This document shows, piece by piece, positions 34,172-45,893 of a stretch of 64,000 nucleotides of DNA (positions are counted from its first letter, which is position 1; each line of letters opens with the position of its first letter). Where the stretch lies: positions 5,270,001 to 5,334,000 of the forward strand of contig JAHWDD010000005.1 in NCBI GenBank assembly GCA_023897205.1. The letters are read 5' to 3'. The notes beneath the pieces were generated by a model, which worked only from the letters and a program-made list of their open reading frames with translations, was not told the DNA's origin and made no database searches. The position numbers and the translations under genes were made by a program. The stretch comes from Exophiala sp. HKRS030. Its lineage: Eukaryota > Ascomycota > Eurotiomycetes > Chaetothyriales > Herpotrichiellaceae.

Positions 34172-34742
34172 GATATGAAACTGTGACCAGAGGAAGCGAA
34201 AAGGTCATGCAGAGTGTTACAAGTACCTGCAGTCGCCTCGCTCTGAACTTGTGGATTCATCTGCCAGAAAATAAAAATCCTACGGGTATAAAACAAAGAC
34301 TAAGGACAATCTCCGGCGCTAAACCTGTTAAGTACGGAGTCTGTGAAACTTGAATCGGGCCCAAACCACATTAAGCAACACAGCCACACTCAGAGAGGGC
34401 CTTCGTGGGCCTTGAAGCAGGTGCTCGGCCCTGGCGCATGCCTTTCCCAACCCGAAAATAACCTCTGCTTGCCACGACTGCACTTGTGTCAGGCGACGCG
34501 TGACGACTGATCGGCTAAAGAGTTTTAACTGAACCAACCCCGGAGCCTCACCAAAACTGCCAATTCGTCACCCATTCTCAATTCTCATTCCTCCCCTTGT
34601 CTTCATCTTCATTCAACATTCACATCATTTTACCACGACTTTCTTTATACCCATTGATTCCCAATTGATCCTCACCCTTATTTTACATCCATAAGTTCTC
34701 ATATAACAGCCGTTCTGCCGCATTCCTACAAATCGACTCAAT
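34172..34742. other. Divergent promoter region, FCF1 / CSI2-like gene
   Basis: No gene supported. The right part (34560-34740) is a pyrimidine-rich leader with repeated TCATTC/TTCATC words before the CSI2-like start. Confidence 0.5.
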
Positions 34743-35216
34743 ATGGTTGCCCAAGGCGTAACCGATTCGGCTCTTCCCACTCTTCCCGGCGGATATAACT
34801 ATCCTCCACCTACAGTTCCTCCCAAAGCCGGCGCACCCTATTTAGAGGATTCGAGTCTTCCAGAAAACTTTGTCTTCATCGTTGTCGGCGCCGCTCTTGG
34901 CTTTGTTGCCCTTTTGATTCTGGGCTGGCGAATCCTCATGAGTTGGTCAATCAACCGCAGTTTTAAACGTGACGCAAATAAAGTGGCGAGTGGGAACACA
35001 AACTACTCACCTCTCCCTGATCTCAAAAAACACCCTGCCGAACAGTCATCACACGATATGGCCGATTTGAGCAAATTACCTCGATCATTCTCGAGTGTTC
35101 CGAGCCTGTTCTTCTCGCCTACCGCTGAAGTTGCCAAACAGGCTCAGAGACCTCCGAGTACCCATCATCTCCCTGCTGGTCATTACAGAGATGCTTCAGA
35201 TACATATAGACGGTAG
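34743..35216 (+). CDS. CSI2-like single-pass membrane protein
   Basis: The single exon gives 157 residues. The N-terminus is Pro-rich (PPPTVPPKAGAPYLEDSSLP). One transmembrane helix lies at about 43-66 (FVFIVVGAALGFVALLIL), followed by WRILMSWSINRSFKRDA and a Ser/Pro-rich cytosolic tail ending HHLPAGHYRDASDTYRR. This pattern resembles fungal CSI2 proteins, linked in yeast to chitin synthase Chs3 trafficking. Homologues tend to be longer, so the tail may be short or the model incomplete. The name is a resemblance, not proof of role. Confidence 0.65.
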   Translation: MVAQGVTDSALPTLPGGYNYPPPTVPPKAGAPYLEDSSLPENFVFIVVGAALGFVALLILGWRILMSWSINRSFKRDANKVASGNTNYSPLPDLKKHPAEQSSHDMADLSKLPRSFSSVPSLFFSPTAEVAKQAQRPPSTHHLPAGHYRDASDTYRR

Positions 35217-36292
35217 AGTCGGTGGATTTGAAAATTACGATTTAACTATTTATGGACGGTGCACTCCACACGGGAATCCCCGCAGACAAGCAAAAATAAT
35301 TTACCTGCAATCATGCCTATATGGTTGGCTCCTCGATCAAATCAGAGTCTATATTGCGGTAGACCAGGAAAGGACAAGACTTTTATGAAGATGCAAGTCG
35401 CCTTACGCCGTTGCTTCCGAAGGCAGCATCAACTGGCTGAAGCAATGCTCTCAAGCGCTGGTGGACATTCGAGGCTAGGGAGCCGCCCTGACGTGGGCAG
35501 TTGGAAGGAACCAGCTGTGAAATCATGCGCGACATCAGTCTCAGTTGAGCTCAATGCCCAATTACAACCACAATACTTGAGCGCGACGTGCAGGAATCGA
35601 TCCCTGTATCTAGGCCAACGACTTCGATCCACCGACAAGACCCCGGTGGGTATGCTTCAAGTCTGGCGTTCAGGACCAGCGACCATGAGTCCAGTGGCAG
35701 GAAGACGGATTTTCATGAACATTCGGCTAGGGAGATCTACTAATGTTGTTTACGGACTTTGTTGCTAATGCTACCAAAGCATTGACGTAAAGAGACGCTC
35801 GGTTGCACCGTGCACTCAGACAAATATCTTCTACTTTTAGCAGCAGAAATTTGACTCTTACAATCTCACCTGTGAGAAATGGATCTTCCTTCGGCTTCCT
35901 GTACAGAAAACCTGAATTCCTGGTCATCACCTGGGCACTTTCGTGTAGAGTAATGACGTGAGACCAAACACTTCAAGTGGTGAACTGCATGTGTGAGCTC
36001 TAAACCCAACCGTTATGGCTACTAGACTTCTTAAACTCCACCGTATCGAAAAGCATCTGCTTCGGGTCTCGATCCAACCAATCGGCGTCCTCAGAGCTTC
36101 CCATCTACTGTCCCACTGAATCACCATCCCAAGTTTCTTCATCGTGCTCTACACAATCAACTCATTCTTTCCATCATCGACAGGTTCTGCTTCGGAGTTC
36201 CCCTGAAATTGAACCACGCCCTCCTTCTCACCGTCACAAACCGGCTCCTACCCGTTCCACAGATTTCCTTTCCGCCAGTCACGTTCGCCACG
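35217..36292. other. 1.1 kb intergenic region
   Basis: Between the CSI2-like gene and ATP11, same orientation. No gene supported on either strand. Confidence 0.5.
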
Positions 36293-37604
36293 ATGCCGCC
36301 GACACACCCTCGCACACTGACATGCGCCCTGCGCCTGCGTAGCGCAATCCCGCAACAGTCTCGTCGACGAGCAGTGCTTCGGCGTCATCGTTGTCGTTCT
36401 CATCGCCGTATACTCCCGCAGCACCGTCGTCGTTGTCGTTGAGTCCGCGCCTGCAACAGCGACGCTGGGCGCGCGTGCAGGATGTGCGGTTTGTCACGAC
36501 GCAGAGGACTCAGGATCAGGTGTTGGATCGGTATAGAGAGAAATTAGAAGAGAGGGCTAGGCGGTACGTTGAATGTCCTTTTTGAGGGTCGAGATGCGGC
36601 TTGCGGGTTTGGCTTTAATGGTCTTTGTCTCCTGCTCGAATATGTGAAGTCTTTCGCGGCGACCATCCATGGACTGACTTGGTGCTGCTCACAGGGAAGG
36701 ACATGACTCAATTTCGAGTTTGAAGGAATCCTACAAGGAGAAAATTCTAGAGGCGAGGAAGAAGGCCACTACGATTCCTTTACAGCCTCAGATGGCCAAG
36801 GCCACTGGAACAAAGACGTCCGCTCCAGCTACCTCATTTTTTGCTCAACCACCTCCTCCACCCCCAACACCTCAGGCTGTTTCAGGGCAGCCGAATTCGA
36901 CACCGAAGAGCAAATCTTCGGATGCACCAGGGATCAGACCCTTATCTTCATACCTCGACCTTGAAAAGATAATGTCGATTCCCAGCGATCAGGTGGAACA
37001 CATTTGGAGGCTTCGACATGCCAATGATGCTAAATCTCTGTGTGCTGTCATCCCACTCGAGACATATAATAGGATACATCGAACGGCCAGATCACATCCC
37101 CAATTCGTACTTCCGTTACCTCGACCAGCTGCTGATGATGGAAGTGGTGATGTGAAGCAATCTCCAGACGGGTTCCAAGGAGGAGAGCGATCTGCAGCGG
37201 ATATACACTTTCTACAGTGGGGATTTCATCCTCCAACCGGCCCTCCTCCGAGCCCGGAGGTGAAATCTTCCAACACACACACAAGTACCATCTTGTTTAC
37301 TCACTTAGCAGCGTTCAAATTACACGGAACATTTGCGGAGCCGCATACGACCGTCACACATCATCTAGACCTTGCAGATTCCCATGGATTGGTCTTGCTA
37401 ACCGGGAGCGTAATGGATGGCAAGGGTGTGAGTGTTGAAGAGGGTCGATGGCTGTTGATGTGTATGCAGAAGTTCTATGATTATGAAGGTCATGGCGGTG
37501 GTATTGGCAAAGAAAAACGCCAAGGGTTGTTGAAAAAATTCAGCACTGGCGATCAGGGTTTCAACCTAGAGGAGTTGGTCGATGAAGCCGAAAGAATTTC
37601 GTGA
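36293..37604 (+). CDS. ATP11: Mitochondrial F1-ATPase assembly factor Atp11 (one apparent -1 frameshift)
   Basis: Matrix chaperone that holds the F1 beta subunit during ATP synthase assembly. Exons 36293-36563 and 36695-37604. The N-terminus is Arg/Ser-rich with few acids, as for a presequence. It is followed by RVQDVRFVTTQRTQDQVLDR and an EKLEERAR helix, a Pro-rich linker, then the ATP11 domain: SYLDLEKIMSIPSDQVEHIW, IHFLQWGFHPP, STILFTHLAAFKLHG and EEGRWLLMCMQKFYDYEG. The frame breaks in the presequence, probably at CCC 36349-36351. One added base gives 1182 nt, 393 residues, and phase agrees with the intron. Because presequences are not conserved, the exact break and the start are less certain than the rest. 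Confidence 0.85.
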
Positions 37605-37639
37605 AGCAAGACGCGGAAGCAAGACGCACATGGACAAAT

Positions 37640-38583
37640 TCAAGCCCAGAGCTCGTCAGGATCGACATCAACTGGAGCCTTCTTTTCAGTGTCTCTTCCA
37701 GAGCCGAGGACTTCCTGGACAAGAAAATCCCAGATTGCATCAAAGTATCCGGGTTCAGCAACGGTGGAATTATGATCCCCGCTAGGGAATTCCTTCCAGA
37801 TTTTCTTGGTGGGGCATAAATCATGAAGATCCTTCATCATAGACGCCGGGACGATCTCATCTCGACCTCCGGAAAGAAACAGTATTGGAATGTCTTTCTT
37901 GGTGACACTCCCAAGAGTGATTTCGGAATCCCAACGTTGGTGACAAAGAGGTGTAAGATATCTAGCAGGAGGCATGACTGTCGGGATCAGTTTTCGAATG
38001 GATAGAAAGGTGTTTTCTAGAATGACAGCCGCAATGTCACCGACTTGCTCATTCGCTTGGAGAAGCTTGATTGCTACTGCACCCCTAGACTCTGGCCATA
38101 TAAGACAATGTTTGTCTTTCTCAGCTCTTCATGGTTTCGAACATAGTCAAGGGCAGTCTGGCCATCGATGGATAGACCATTCTCGTCTGGCGAACCGGTG
38201 GACAGGCCATATCCTCGGTATTCGACCATGAAAACATAGCAACCCAAGCTTTCGGAAAGCACTTTTCCTATCGGTAAACGGTGCCCGATATTACCCGCAT
38301 TGCCATGAAAGGCGACAAGTGTAATGTTCTTCTTAACAGGAGGGCTCCTGGGGCGGAGAAGATAGGCGTGCAACGTTTCGCCGTCTGGGGTTGGAAATTT
38401 GATAGAGTCCGCTTGATCGATGCCGAACTGATCGGGAACGGGGACATCTGTTCTTGATCCAGCCGGTAGACTCGCAGGATAGATTATATCATTTTGTTTG
38501 AAGTATAGGAGACTACTCCCGACTGCAGCAAGACCAGACGTAGCGAGCGCAGGGATTCGTAGATATGATAGGGTGACACCCAT
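37640..38583 (-). CDS. BEM46-like alpha/beta hydrolase (one apparent -1 frameshift)
   Basis: Serine hydrolase of the BEM46/ABHD13 group, membrane-anchored by an N-terminal helix (residues about 10-28). Motifs: LVAFHGNAGNIGHR (oxyanion region), MVEYRGYGLSTGSP, nucleophile elbow GQSLGG (Ser about 165), acid SGGRDEIVP, and His in SGDHNST. The frame breaks exactly in the nucleophile elbow at the run of four C/G at 38082-38085. One more base restores GQSLGGAVAIKLL and gives 945 nt, 314 residues without intron. It converges tightly with ATP11 (35 bp). The substrate is unknown; BEM46 relatives act in polarity and auxin-like metabolism in some fungi. Confidence 0.85.
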
Positions 38584-39132
38584 GGTTCTGCGGAGTGAAC
38601 GTGGGGTTTCGCCGGACGTGATACCTCATGGAAATGGAAAAGAAGAGGGCTGAGCTGATAGGAGAGATATTGGATGCTGGAAAAGATGGTAAAATGATAC
38701 AACAGCGAAACAGTGTCGCAGGCAAGGAGTTGGAAGCAGCAGTGTATGAACTAGGGGACCCAGGCTGGTGGTGATGATCTGGAGGGTAACAGTGGGGGCG
38801 CAGTTACGGCACATTGTGTTCCTGAGGCTGCAAAAGCCCAGCGCGGCTCTTGCAATGGCGTCTATCGCGGCTCTTGGCGGCTAAAGTCACGCAGAGAACG
38901 GAGAACGGAGGCACCTCGCCAGGTACGAAGTGTAGACGCGTTCGCTGTGTGCCTTTCCATATATCCTAGGTGTCATTTTACATTGCTCAAATAAATCATT
39001 CAACTTTGACCTTCTATTCATTCCAGACCAATACTACTGAATTCTGTCCAAAGGACCTCCTGTTGACTCCAATTTACAATCTCGCCGCCCACCCAAGTCA
39101 TCACCTCACCGTCTCCTCGAACATCCACAATC
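38584..39132. other. Divergent promoter region, BEM46-like / PRE3
   Basis: No gene supported. Nothing matching the proteasome element GGTGGCAAA was noticed. Confidence 0.45.
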
Positions 39133-39878
39133 ATGATCGGCCACTCGACAGGCATGTTGGGAGAAGATGGCATTCATGTGGACATGAATCATTTGAAGAA
39201 GGGAGAAGTCAACCTAGGCACATCAATCATGGCCATCACATTTAGAGACGGAGTCATTCTTGGAGCAGACAGTCGAACAACTACGGGCGCATACATTGCC
39301 AACCGAGTAACGGACAAGCTCACACAAGTTCACGACACAATTTGGTGTTGTCGATCTGGGTCGGCGGCCGACACTCAAGCTGTAGCCGACATTGTTCAAT
39401 ATCACCTAGGACTCTACGGTATTCAGAACAACGAAGCTCCCACAACCCAGACTGCGGCGGCGTTATTCCAAGAGCTCTGCTATGAGAACAAGGATCAATT
39501 GAGGTAAATATGCGATTGAATTTGTGGCTCTGGCCGTTACTAATTCTTCTCAGTGCCGGTATGATCATCGCAGGTTACGATCGAAAGAACGGAGGCCAAG
39601 TCTATTCAATACCATTGGGAGGATCACTACACAAACAGTCGTTTGCTATTGGTGGGTCAGGATCTACGTATATCTATGGCTACACAGATGCACACTGGAA
39701 GGAAGACATGACGGAGGAAGAAGGGATTGATTTCGTCAAGAACTCGTTGCGAGAGGCTATCAAGTGGGATGGAAGTTCCGGCGGTGTAATTCGTTTGGTA
39801 GTGCTGACTGCCAAAGGGGCGGTTCGGCACCTATATCTGCCTGACCAGCAATACAAAGGCCCCGGTACGGGAAGTTGA
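39133..39878 (+). CDS. PRE3: 20S proteasome subunit beta-1 (Pre3, caspase-like)
   Basis: Catalytic core-particle subunit that cleaves after acidic residues. Exons 39133-39503 and 39554-39878 total 696 nt and give 231 residues. The propeptide ends LKKGEVNLG; processing before Thr30 gives the mature [19 protein letters not shown]. Relative to that Thr1, Asp17 and Lys33 are present (GAD and VTDK). [19 protein letters not shown] and [11 protein letters not shown] are typical of beta-1. The intron has a GTAAAT donor and TACTAAT-like branch. The assignment to beta-1 rather than beta-2 or beta-5 rests on the LGTSIM start and [11 protein letters not shown]. Confidence 0.95.
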
Positions 39879-41505
39879 TTTAGTGGAGTGCTGCGAATGT
39901 CTGAAGCATTTATGGTGGTGTCGACAGGATCATCAGGCTCTCGGGCTTTGCATGGGATCGGGTTTGACACATAGTATACCATGGGAGTCTCAGCCTCATT
40001 GTAACAATGAACCCAACGAGTTGACATAGAATCAATTTGAACGGGAAAAAATGGCTAGATAATGCAAGAGCAAAATCCGAAGGAGTCTGCCGCCGAGGGA
40101 TATTTGTAACGACCTTGGGGAAAAGACGAAGAACGAGCGTGACAGCACGGATAAGCATAAACCTTTCAACTCTAGCAACTTTGTCATAATTCTACGGGCA
40201 GGGGAATATGCTGAAGGGGCGATTGACAAGCATCGGCCGCAGTGGATGGCGAACCAATAATGTTGGCCGAGGTGTCAGTTTGAGAGATGCAGAATGACGC
40301 CAGGTGGCTCAATAGAGGATCCATTATCCTTGATGATGAGCGGAGCAGGAGAGACTCGAGAGCAGGAGCGGAGGTATTATTATTATCGTTATTAACAGAC
40401 TCAGATAGGCCCCACGCACTGGTATCGGATGGGAGTCTCTGGTATTGAGGTTGTGTGGACACTGAATTGATATCTCGTATCTTCCAATTAGCCATCTTGT
40501 GGGCATCAAGACTTGTTCTACTTGTTCTATTTGTTCTGCGGCTCCGTCTCCAAAGGTTGATTGTCGAGTACTCCATATTTACCGAGTACAGTACTTGTTA
40601 GTTAAAACTTGATGGCTGCTAGGCGCCTATCAGGTAATCGCTAGATACCTTAGGTACCTATTAGTCCCTAAGGGGCCCGACATTGAAGCCTCCCGGGGAT
40701 AATAAGTGTGCCCTGTCCCAATAATCATAATACCAATAATGGCTAAGGTGGCTCCCCCGAGTTCTTGCCTTGACACCCTCGGCCAAGGGCTTCTTCACCT
40801 TCGCTCTTGCCGTCCAACCATCCAACCATCCATTCCCCAAGTCCCAAATCACCAAATCACCAAATCCCGCCGGTGCCCACGCCTCAATTCCCTCGTAAAA
40901 TTAACTTTCCTTTCCCTTTCGTTGATTATTCCCTCGTCGTCCATAATATACCTCTCATATCCATCCTTTGGCGACATATTCGCCAGCAACACTAGACTGT
41001 CGTCTTATATACACCCCTCTCCTCGTAGAGGCATTCTGCAACCCTCTTCTCGACTCGATCCAGCCCTATCCAGCCCAGTGGAATCCATGGTAGGTACTTG
41101 TTCACTGCCCACGCTCTGAATTTCTGAAACAGCCCCCCCACCGCCTGCCATCCCGATCAGCACATGCTAGCTTCCTTCCCTTCCCTTCCTTCAACCCACC
41201 AAATCTTGTTACTTCCCGTCTTGTCAACTTCTTACCGCAACAACGACATCACCATCATCATCGCCACGATAGTATCGACACCACCTTGGTTTTACACATC
41301 TGTCTTTCCACTTTTCCCAACTCCAACTGCACCACAATTGTTTGTGCTACATTCCCGTGATACACTAGTCAGGCGCAGTCTTCCAGCCCATAGCTTGATT
41401 CCCTCGCAATATTCCCTCGCCTACTTAGACCTACCTTGACTACAACCTCCGCGAAAACCCACACTAATATGATCTCCTCTCAGGCTGTGAACGCGGCTGG
41501 TTGAG
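39879..41505. promoter_or_regulatory. Long region with a CT-rich leader before the PHO80-type cyclin
   Basis: The left half (39879-40650) has no supported gene. From about 40790 to 41480 the plus strand is strongly pyrimidine-rich (for example CTTCCCTTCCCTTCCTTC, CCCTTTCGTTGATTATTCCC), a pattern seen in long leaders of fungal regulators. A short upstream open frame (41087-41119, MVGTCSLPTL) lies in it. Its ATG abuts a GTAGGT that could also be an intron donor. Regulatory meaning is inferred. Confidence 0.4.
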
Positions 41506-42998
41506 ATGGGCTCGCTGGTCATCAGCCAGGCTCCGCCGGCAATCACTCACAACCAATATCATCACACTATGGTTGAACCCAGTACCGCGAGAGAGGAAGC
41601 CTCCGCCACTGCTTCACATCCTTCGAGACAAAGGAGCGCATCAGCCTCGACAGCTACGAGGCCGTCAGATTCACACAGTAACTCGGCCACACCTATTATT
41701 CGAGAACATCAAGTCGATCATCCTCAAACCCCCCTTCCGCCCCTCATGACCAGGATCAAGATCAAGATCAAGACCCTTCACGCTCGCAGTCTGTTTCATC
41801 CCGACAACAAACTTCTTACTATGATCGCGGATTCGATCAATCCGGTTTTCCTCTGACGAGCGACCCTAGGGTAGTGGTCGCCCACTCTCCCCTTCTCCTC
41901 GGTTACAACCCACATATCGATCCACTAGATCACTGGGCGGCTCAGAGGCTACTTCCCCTAGTCGCATCAAAGTTCGAGATCTTTCACATATTCGTAGCTT
42001 TGCGAGCGAGGAATATTTGGCTCGGCCAAGAATACCTACACGATCAGTCAGTGGCTTTTCGGATTTTGGAAGATCATATGAAATAAGCTCCATGCCCGTC
42101 ACAGACATCATTGAAATGGTGGCGGGCCTTTTGACCAAGATTACCTCCACGAACGATCGACAACACGAACATCACAGACCAGTTCAACTTACAGAAGAGC
42201 AAGCACATTTGAATCCTCAAGCCAATTGTGTCCTTGCCTTCCACGGCAAAAACGTACCAGGGATTACCATTTTGAGTTATTTGAGTCGAATACATAAATA
42301 TTGTCCGACAACTTATGAGGTGTTCTTGAGTTTGTTGGTCTACTTTGATCGCATGACTGAAATGGTCAATCGAGGACTTTTGGGAAATAATCAAAGACAT
42401 CCAAATGATTCGCCCGCAACTGCGCCAGAAGCATCAACTCCTACTGCACGATCACCCATGCCAATGAGCATGGATAGTCCACAACAACACACAGACGTGA
42501 GCACACCTCCTGCGTCAGGTTCATCATCCGAGTCCGCAGCACAAACACAGACTTCACCTTCTGGTATCCCACATGATCTATCACAATTCTTCGTCGTGGA
42601 CAGTTATAATATCCATCGACTGGTCATTGCAGGCGTAACTTGTGCCAGCAAATTCTTTTCAGACGTTTTCTATACCAATTCAAGATACGCTAAGGTATGC
42701 CTCATCTTTCTGATTCTCTGTAGCGGTCTGTTGACTTGACATATAGGTCGGAGGGCTTCCATTGGCTGAGCTCAACAATCTTGAACTCCAGTTCTTACTC
42801 TTGAATGACTTCAGGCTTTCAGTGCCTGTTGAAGAACTCGAAGCCTATGGTACCATGTTGGTTGAATTTTATGCCAGAGAGCTTGTTGCTCAACAACAAG
42901 CCGTGCACACCTCTTCTTCTCCTTCTGCGACAACGGATGGCATGTATATGCGATCAGGTCGACAAGCTCCAGGACAAGCTCCAGGAACAGTTGCATGA
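41506..42998 (+). CDS. PHO80-type cyclin, Pho85 partner (two apparent -1 frameshifts)
   Basis: Cyclin that would activate a Pho85-class kinase, as PHO80/PREG do in phosphate control. Exons 41506-42694 and 42747-42998. The N-terminus is long, Ser/Pro/Gln-rich and disordered, with a DQDQDQD repeat. The cyclin fold starts near MPVTDIIEMVAGLLTKI, then FHGKNVPGITILSYLSRIHK, VFLSLLVYFDRM, VVDSYNIHRLVIAGVTCASK, SRYAK and, after the intron, VGGLPLAELNNLELQFLLLN. A Pro/Ser-rich insert (about 42400-42560) splits the cyclin box. Frame breaks: C run 41729-41734 and GGG 41869-41871, both in the disordered part. One base at each gives 1443 nt, 480 residues, phase-consistent. Identity as cyclin is firm; the exact paralogue less so. 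Confidence 0.82.
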
Positions 42999-43872
42999 GA
43001 CTAGATTTGAGTTTGGAGAGAACTCGAAAATGACCTCCACTGAATGAACAACGATTCAAATCTTGATCCCTTTCACATCTTTCAAGAATCGCACCACAAC
43101 GTGTCGTATTTCTCCTTCCAATGTGCTTACAAAACCTCCATCCACCTAAAATCACCCCAGCATTCTCGATTGACATCATTCCACATGATGAATATGTGGC
43201 TCTGTCGCATTGCAATTGGGTGAGACGATCATCTCCCTCCGATCACTTGCATTGCTGCTTGTGAGCGAAGTAGAAGGGAGTTAATGTTGATTATGGCGTA
43301 TGGTGTTAGCTGATTTCCGGATTGTCTTTTGGTTGTTTTCCCTCTCCTGTTGGGCGGACGCGTCCACTAGAATGCATGTACCTGTTGAATTGTGGTGTCT
43401 TTGGGCAAAGACACAAGATTTTAATGTGTCCAGTTGCATGAACGATGATGACTTTTGATGATTTGGGACATAGAAGTCGGAGGTTTGGCTTATGAGGAGG
43501 ATTGTCGGAAGGCTCAGACATAATCGTTGGTAGAGAAGGCAGAAACAGAAACAGCTGACTGGGCTCGTCTGTGAAATTATAGATCAAATATTGAAAGAAC
43601 TTTTACCACATTTTATCATGTTTCGAAACTGAATCATTCACTTTTGTCTTCAGCGTTTATTGTATCTACTGTCAATATTGTTACCAATTTCTTTGGAGAG
43701 TTTATGCCAGTGTCACAACAACCCTGGTCAGAGATCAAACTCCTTCCAGCTTAAGATCCACGAAACATGGCCAGACAATGAACCAGACTCCACCGTGATA
43801 AGACTTTACTCCCGCCCTACTCAAACAACTCGTCCCTTCTTCGGTGTGGAACCTCTGTTCAGACGCCAAAGC
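42999..43872. other. Intergenic between converging genes
   Basis: 3' sides of the cyclin and of the leftward PY-motif gene. An open frame on the plus strand from 43660 overlaps the neighbour and was not accepted. Nothing else seen. Confidence 0.5.
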
Positions 43873-44532
43873 TCAGGGTCGGTAGGGTGGAGGACCAGCA
43901 ATCGAGTCCCCCTCGCCCTGTTCCTGACCACGGACGCTGCGTTGATGCTCATCCCACTCTTTCTCGGCCACACGACCCACCGTCTCGTCCCACTGTCCAC
44001 TCTGCTCTCGCTGAGATGCTTTGCTAGGTTTGTTTACACTGCTAGTGCGCACTTCTCGCTGGGTTGGAGGCGCTTGGACATGATCCTGCGACGTCGAAGA
44101 CGAAGTTCTCGACGAAGATAAACTTGAAGCTGAAGCTCGAGAAGACGACGATGACGACAACGGCGATTCCTTCTCTCCCTCAACCTTCTCCGTCTGGTTC
44201 TTGAGCTGTTTCCTTTCCTCGTGCTTCTGCGCCGCATACCCGACCAGCCCAACCACGCCGCCGATCAAGCCGCTGATTGGCCCTCGGCGCCCGTGGTGGC
44301 AATGGTGGTGGTTGCCGTAGTACTGCGATGAGTAGTCGACGACGCCGACCATGCTGGCTGGATGTTGTTGATGCAGCATGCAGACTGGCGTGTAGCGTAC
44401 GCCGCCGCACCGGCAGCGGCGTCGGCCGCATGTACACTGGTAGCCGTACATTGTTGTGCTGGCGGTGGTGTCGACGGCTTGAGGATTGACGATGACGATG
44501 GGTGCGTGGCGGCGGTGCTTGGAGTGGCACAT
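43873..44532 (-). CDS. Cys/His-rich protein with C-terminal PY motif, unknown function
   Basis: The single frame gives 219 residues. N-terminal third: a Cys-rich patch (YQCTCGRRRCRCGG) and a His-rich patch (YYGNHHHCHHGRRG), suggesting metal binding. Then a glycine-spaced hydrophobic segment (GLIGGVVGLVGYAAQ), a charged EERKQLKNQTEKVEGEKE helix, a long Ser/Arg-rich disordered region and an acidic end closing with GPPPYRP. PPPY is the class of motif bound by WW domains of Rsp5-type ubiquitin ligases. I recognise no named family. The low-complexity content means the frame could be chance, but the ordered architecture argues for a gene. Confidence 0.5.
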   Translation of the reverse strand: MCHSKHRRHAPIVIVNPQAVDTTASTTMYGYQCTCGRRRCRCGGVRYTPVCMLHQQHPASMVGVVDYSSQYYGNHHHCHHGRRGPISGLIGGVVGLVGYAAQKHEERKQLKNQTEKVEGEKESPLSSSSSSRASASSLSSSRTSSSTSQDHVQAPPTQREVRTSSVNKPSKASQREQSGQWDETVGRVAEKEWDEHQRSVRGQEQGEGDSIAGPPPYRP

Positions 44533-45893
44533 TGTCAGTGTCAGTGATGTTTGGGCTGGTACGTAGATGGCGAGTTGGTGTTCTCGTTGGTCTCTGAGGA
44601 CTATAGGCTGGATGTATATGCAATCAATGTCAGAGTATGGTATACCTGGATGGGACTGTTATAGGGAGATATGTCTCGTGGCAGAAGATATGTCTTGTGT
44701 CCACGAGGTGAGGCTCGACAGTGGTATATATGCTCACGGTACTTACCTGGCCAACCGCTCGACCTCGCGATGTTGGCTCAATCCGTATATCATTCTAAAG
44801 TTATTACCTGTTGACCCGATCGTTCGATATACATCGCGAGCACGAGCTTCGAGGAGAACGAGGCTATGTCATCACCATCAAAGCCTCCTAGAAAAGCAAT
44901 GAAACCCACAGGCAGCCAGGCCACATAACCAATCAACGACACAACCAAACCGTTCAATGCCATATTGACATGGGACGAAAAGCCCTCTGTAAAGGTCTGC
45001 AGGCAACGGGCAAACACACCAATCCCTATCCTTCAATCACTCTCACGGGCTTTACCTGAACGGGCTGACTTCGCGAAACCCTATCTGAGGAGATCCGCAG
45101 AAGCTTGGTTCACCGGCCGAGAACAACAAGCTTTTTGTCTCAAGAGGGGAGGATTGCCCACTGATTGCCCCGGCTTGCGTGCCTAAGCCACGGGCGGTGC
45201 GAGGGCTAAGGAGGCCCTTGTTCGTTGGTCGAGGGGCCATTGACGTGCTACACTAACGTAGGTAATCAACTACTCGATTATCGTTGCCTAGTTCGGAATG
45301 CTTTGCGAAGTCGCCCAAGTCATTGGGCCGCTTGCCAGACGAGAGGCGCAGCAGGTCTTCAGGGTTCAAAGGTGGAATTTATTATTTGGGCTTCGTTCCT
45401 CTACAGTATCCATCTTATTGACACCCCTGTTATCACCTTGCTGTCGAAAATCAAAGCGCGCCGTCTTTTGAATCGTGTTGCATCGTCGAGTATTTCCATT
45501 CAATATAGTGTGATTATATGCAATACGCAGATGCCAGTCATGTGGCTCAGCTGTTCTGGGGATTTGTGTAAGTTATGTGACATGCACCTGAAAGCCGATG
45601 TTCACCCTTTGAACGGCTTTTTGGTATAGTGTCAAGTCCCAAAAAACCGCAAAGGTATAAACAAGGCTCCCACGACAGCGGCTGAGGACTTTACTCGAAC
45701 GACGACGAGTGCTTTATCCATCTGACAGCCAGACTTGAATTTTCAGACCCTTCTGGCTTGTATCTATCACCGACAATCCTGGGGACGATCTGACCGCCAT
45801 GCTATCGGCACACTGTCTTTCATGGAGACTTGAGCAACTGTTCAGCCTTGTACAGGTAACTTCTTCGAAGTTGCCCCTATCTAGATCGAAAAT
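44533..45893. other. 1.36 kb intergenic region
   Basis: No firm gene. A minus-strand frame (44790-45017) encodes a short hydrophobic peptide (LVVSLIGYVAWLPVGFIAFL) that could be a small membrane protein but has no other support. Confidence 0.4.

Noticed and set aside
43660..44121. Plus-strand frame opposite the PY-motif protein
   Set aside because: Arg-rich end is the antisense of a Ser/Arg-rich coding stretch; the minus-strand frame has better ordered architecture.
44790..45017. Small hydrophobic minus-strand peptide
   Set aside because: One hydrophobic stretch in an otherwise unsupported 75-residue frame is not enough to call a gene.
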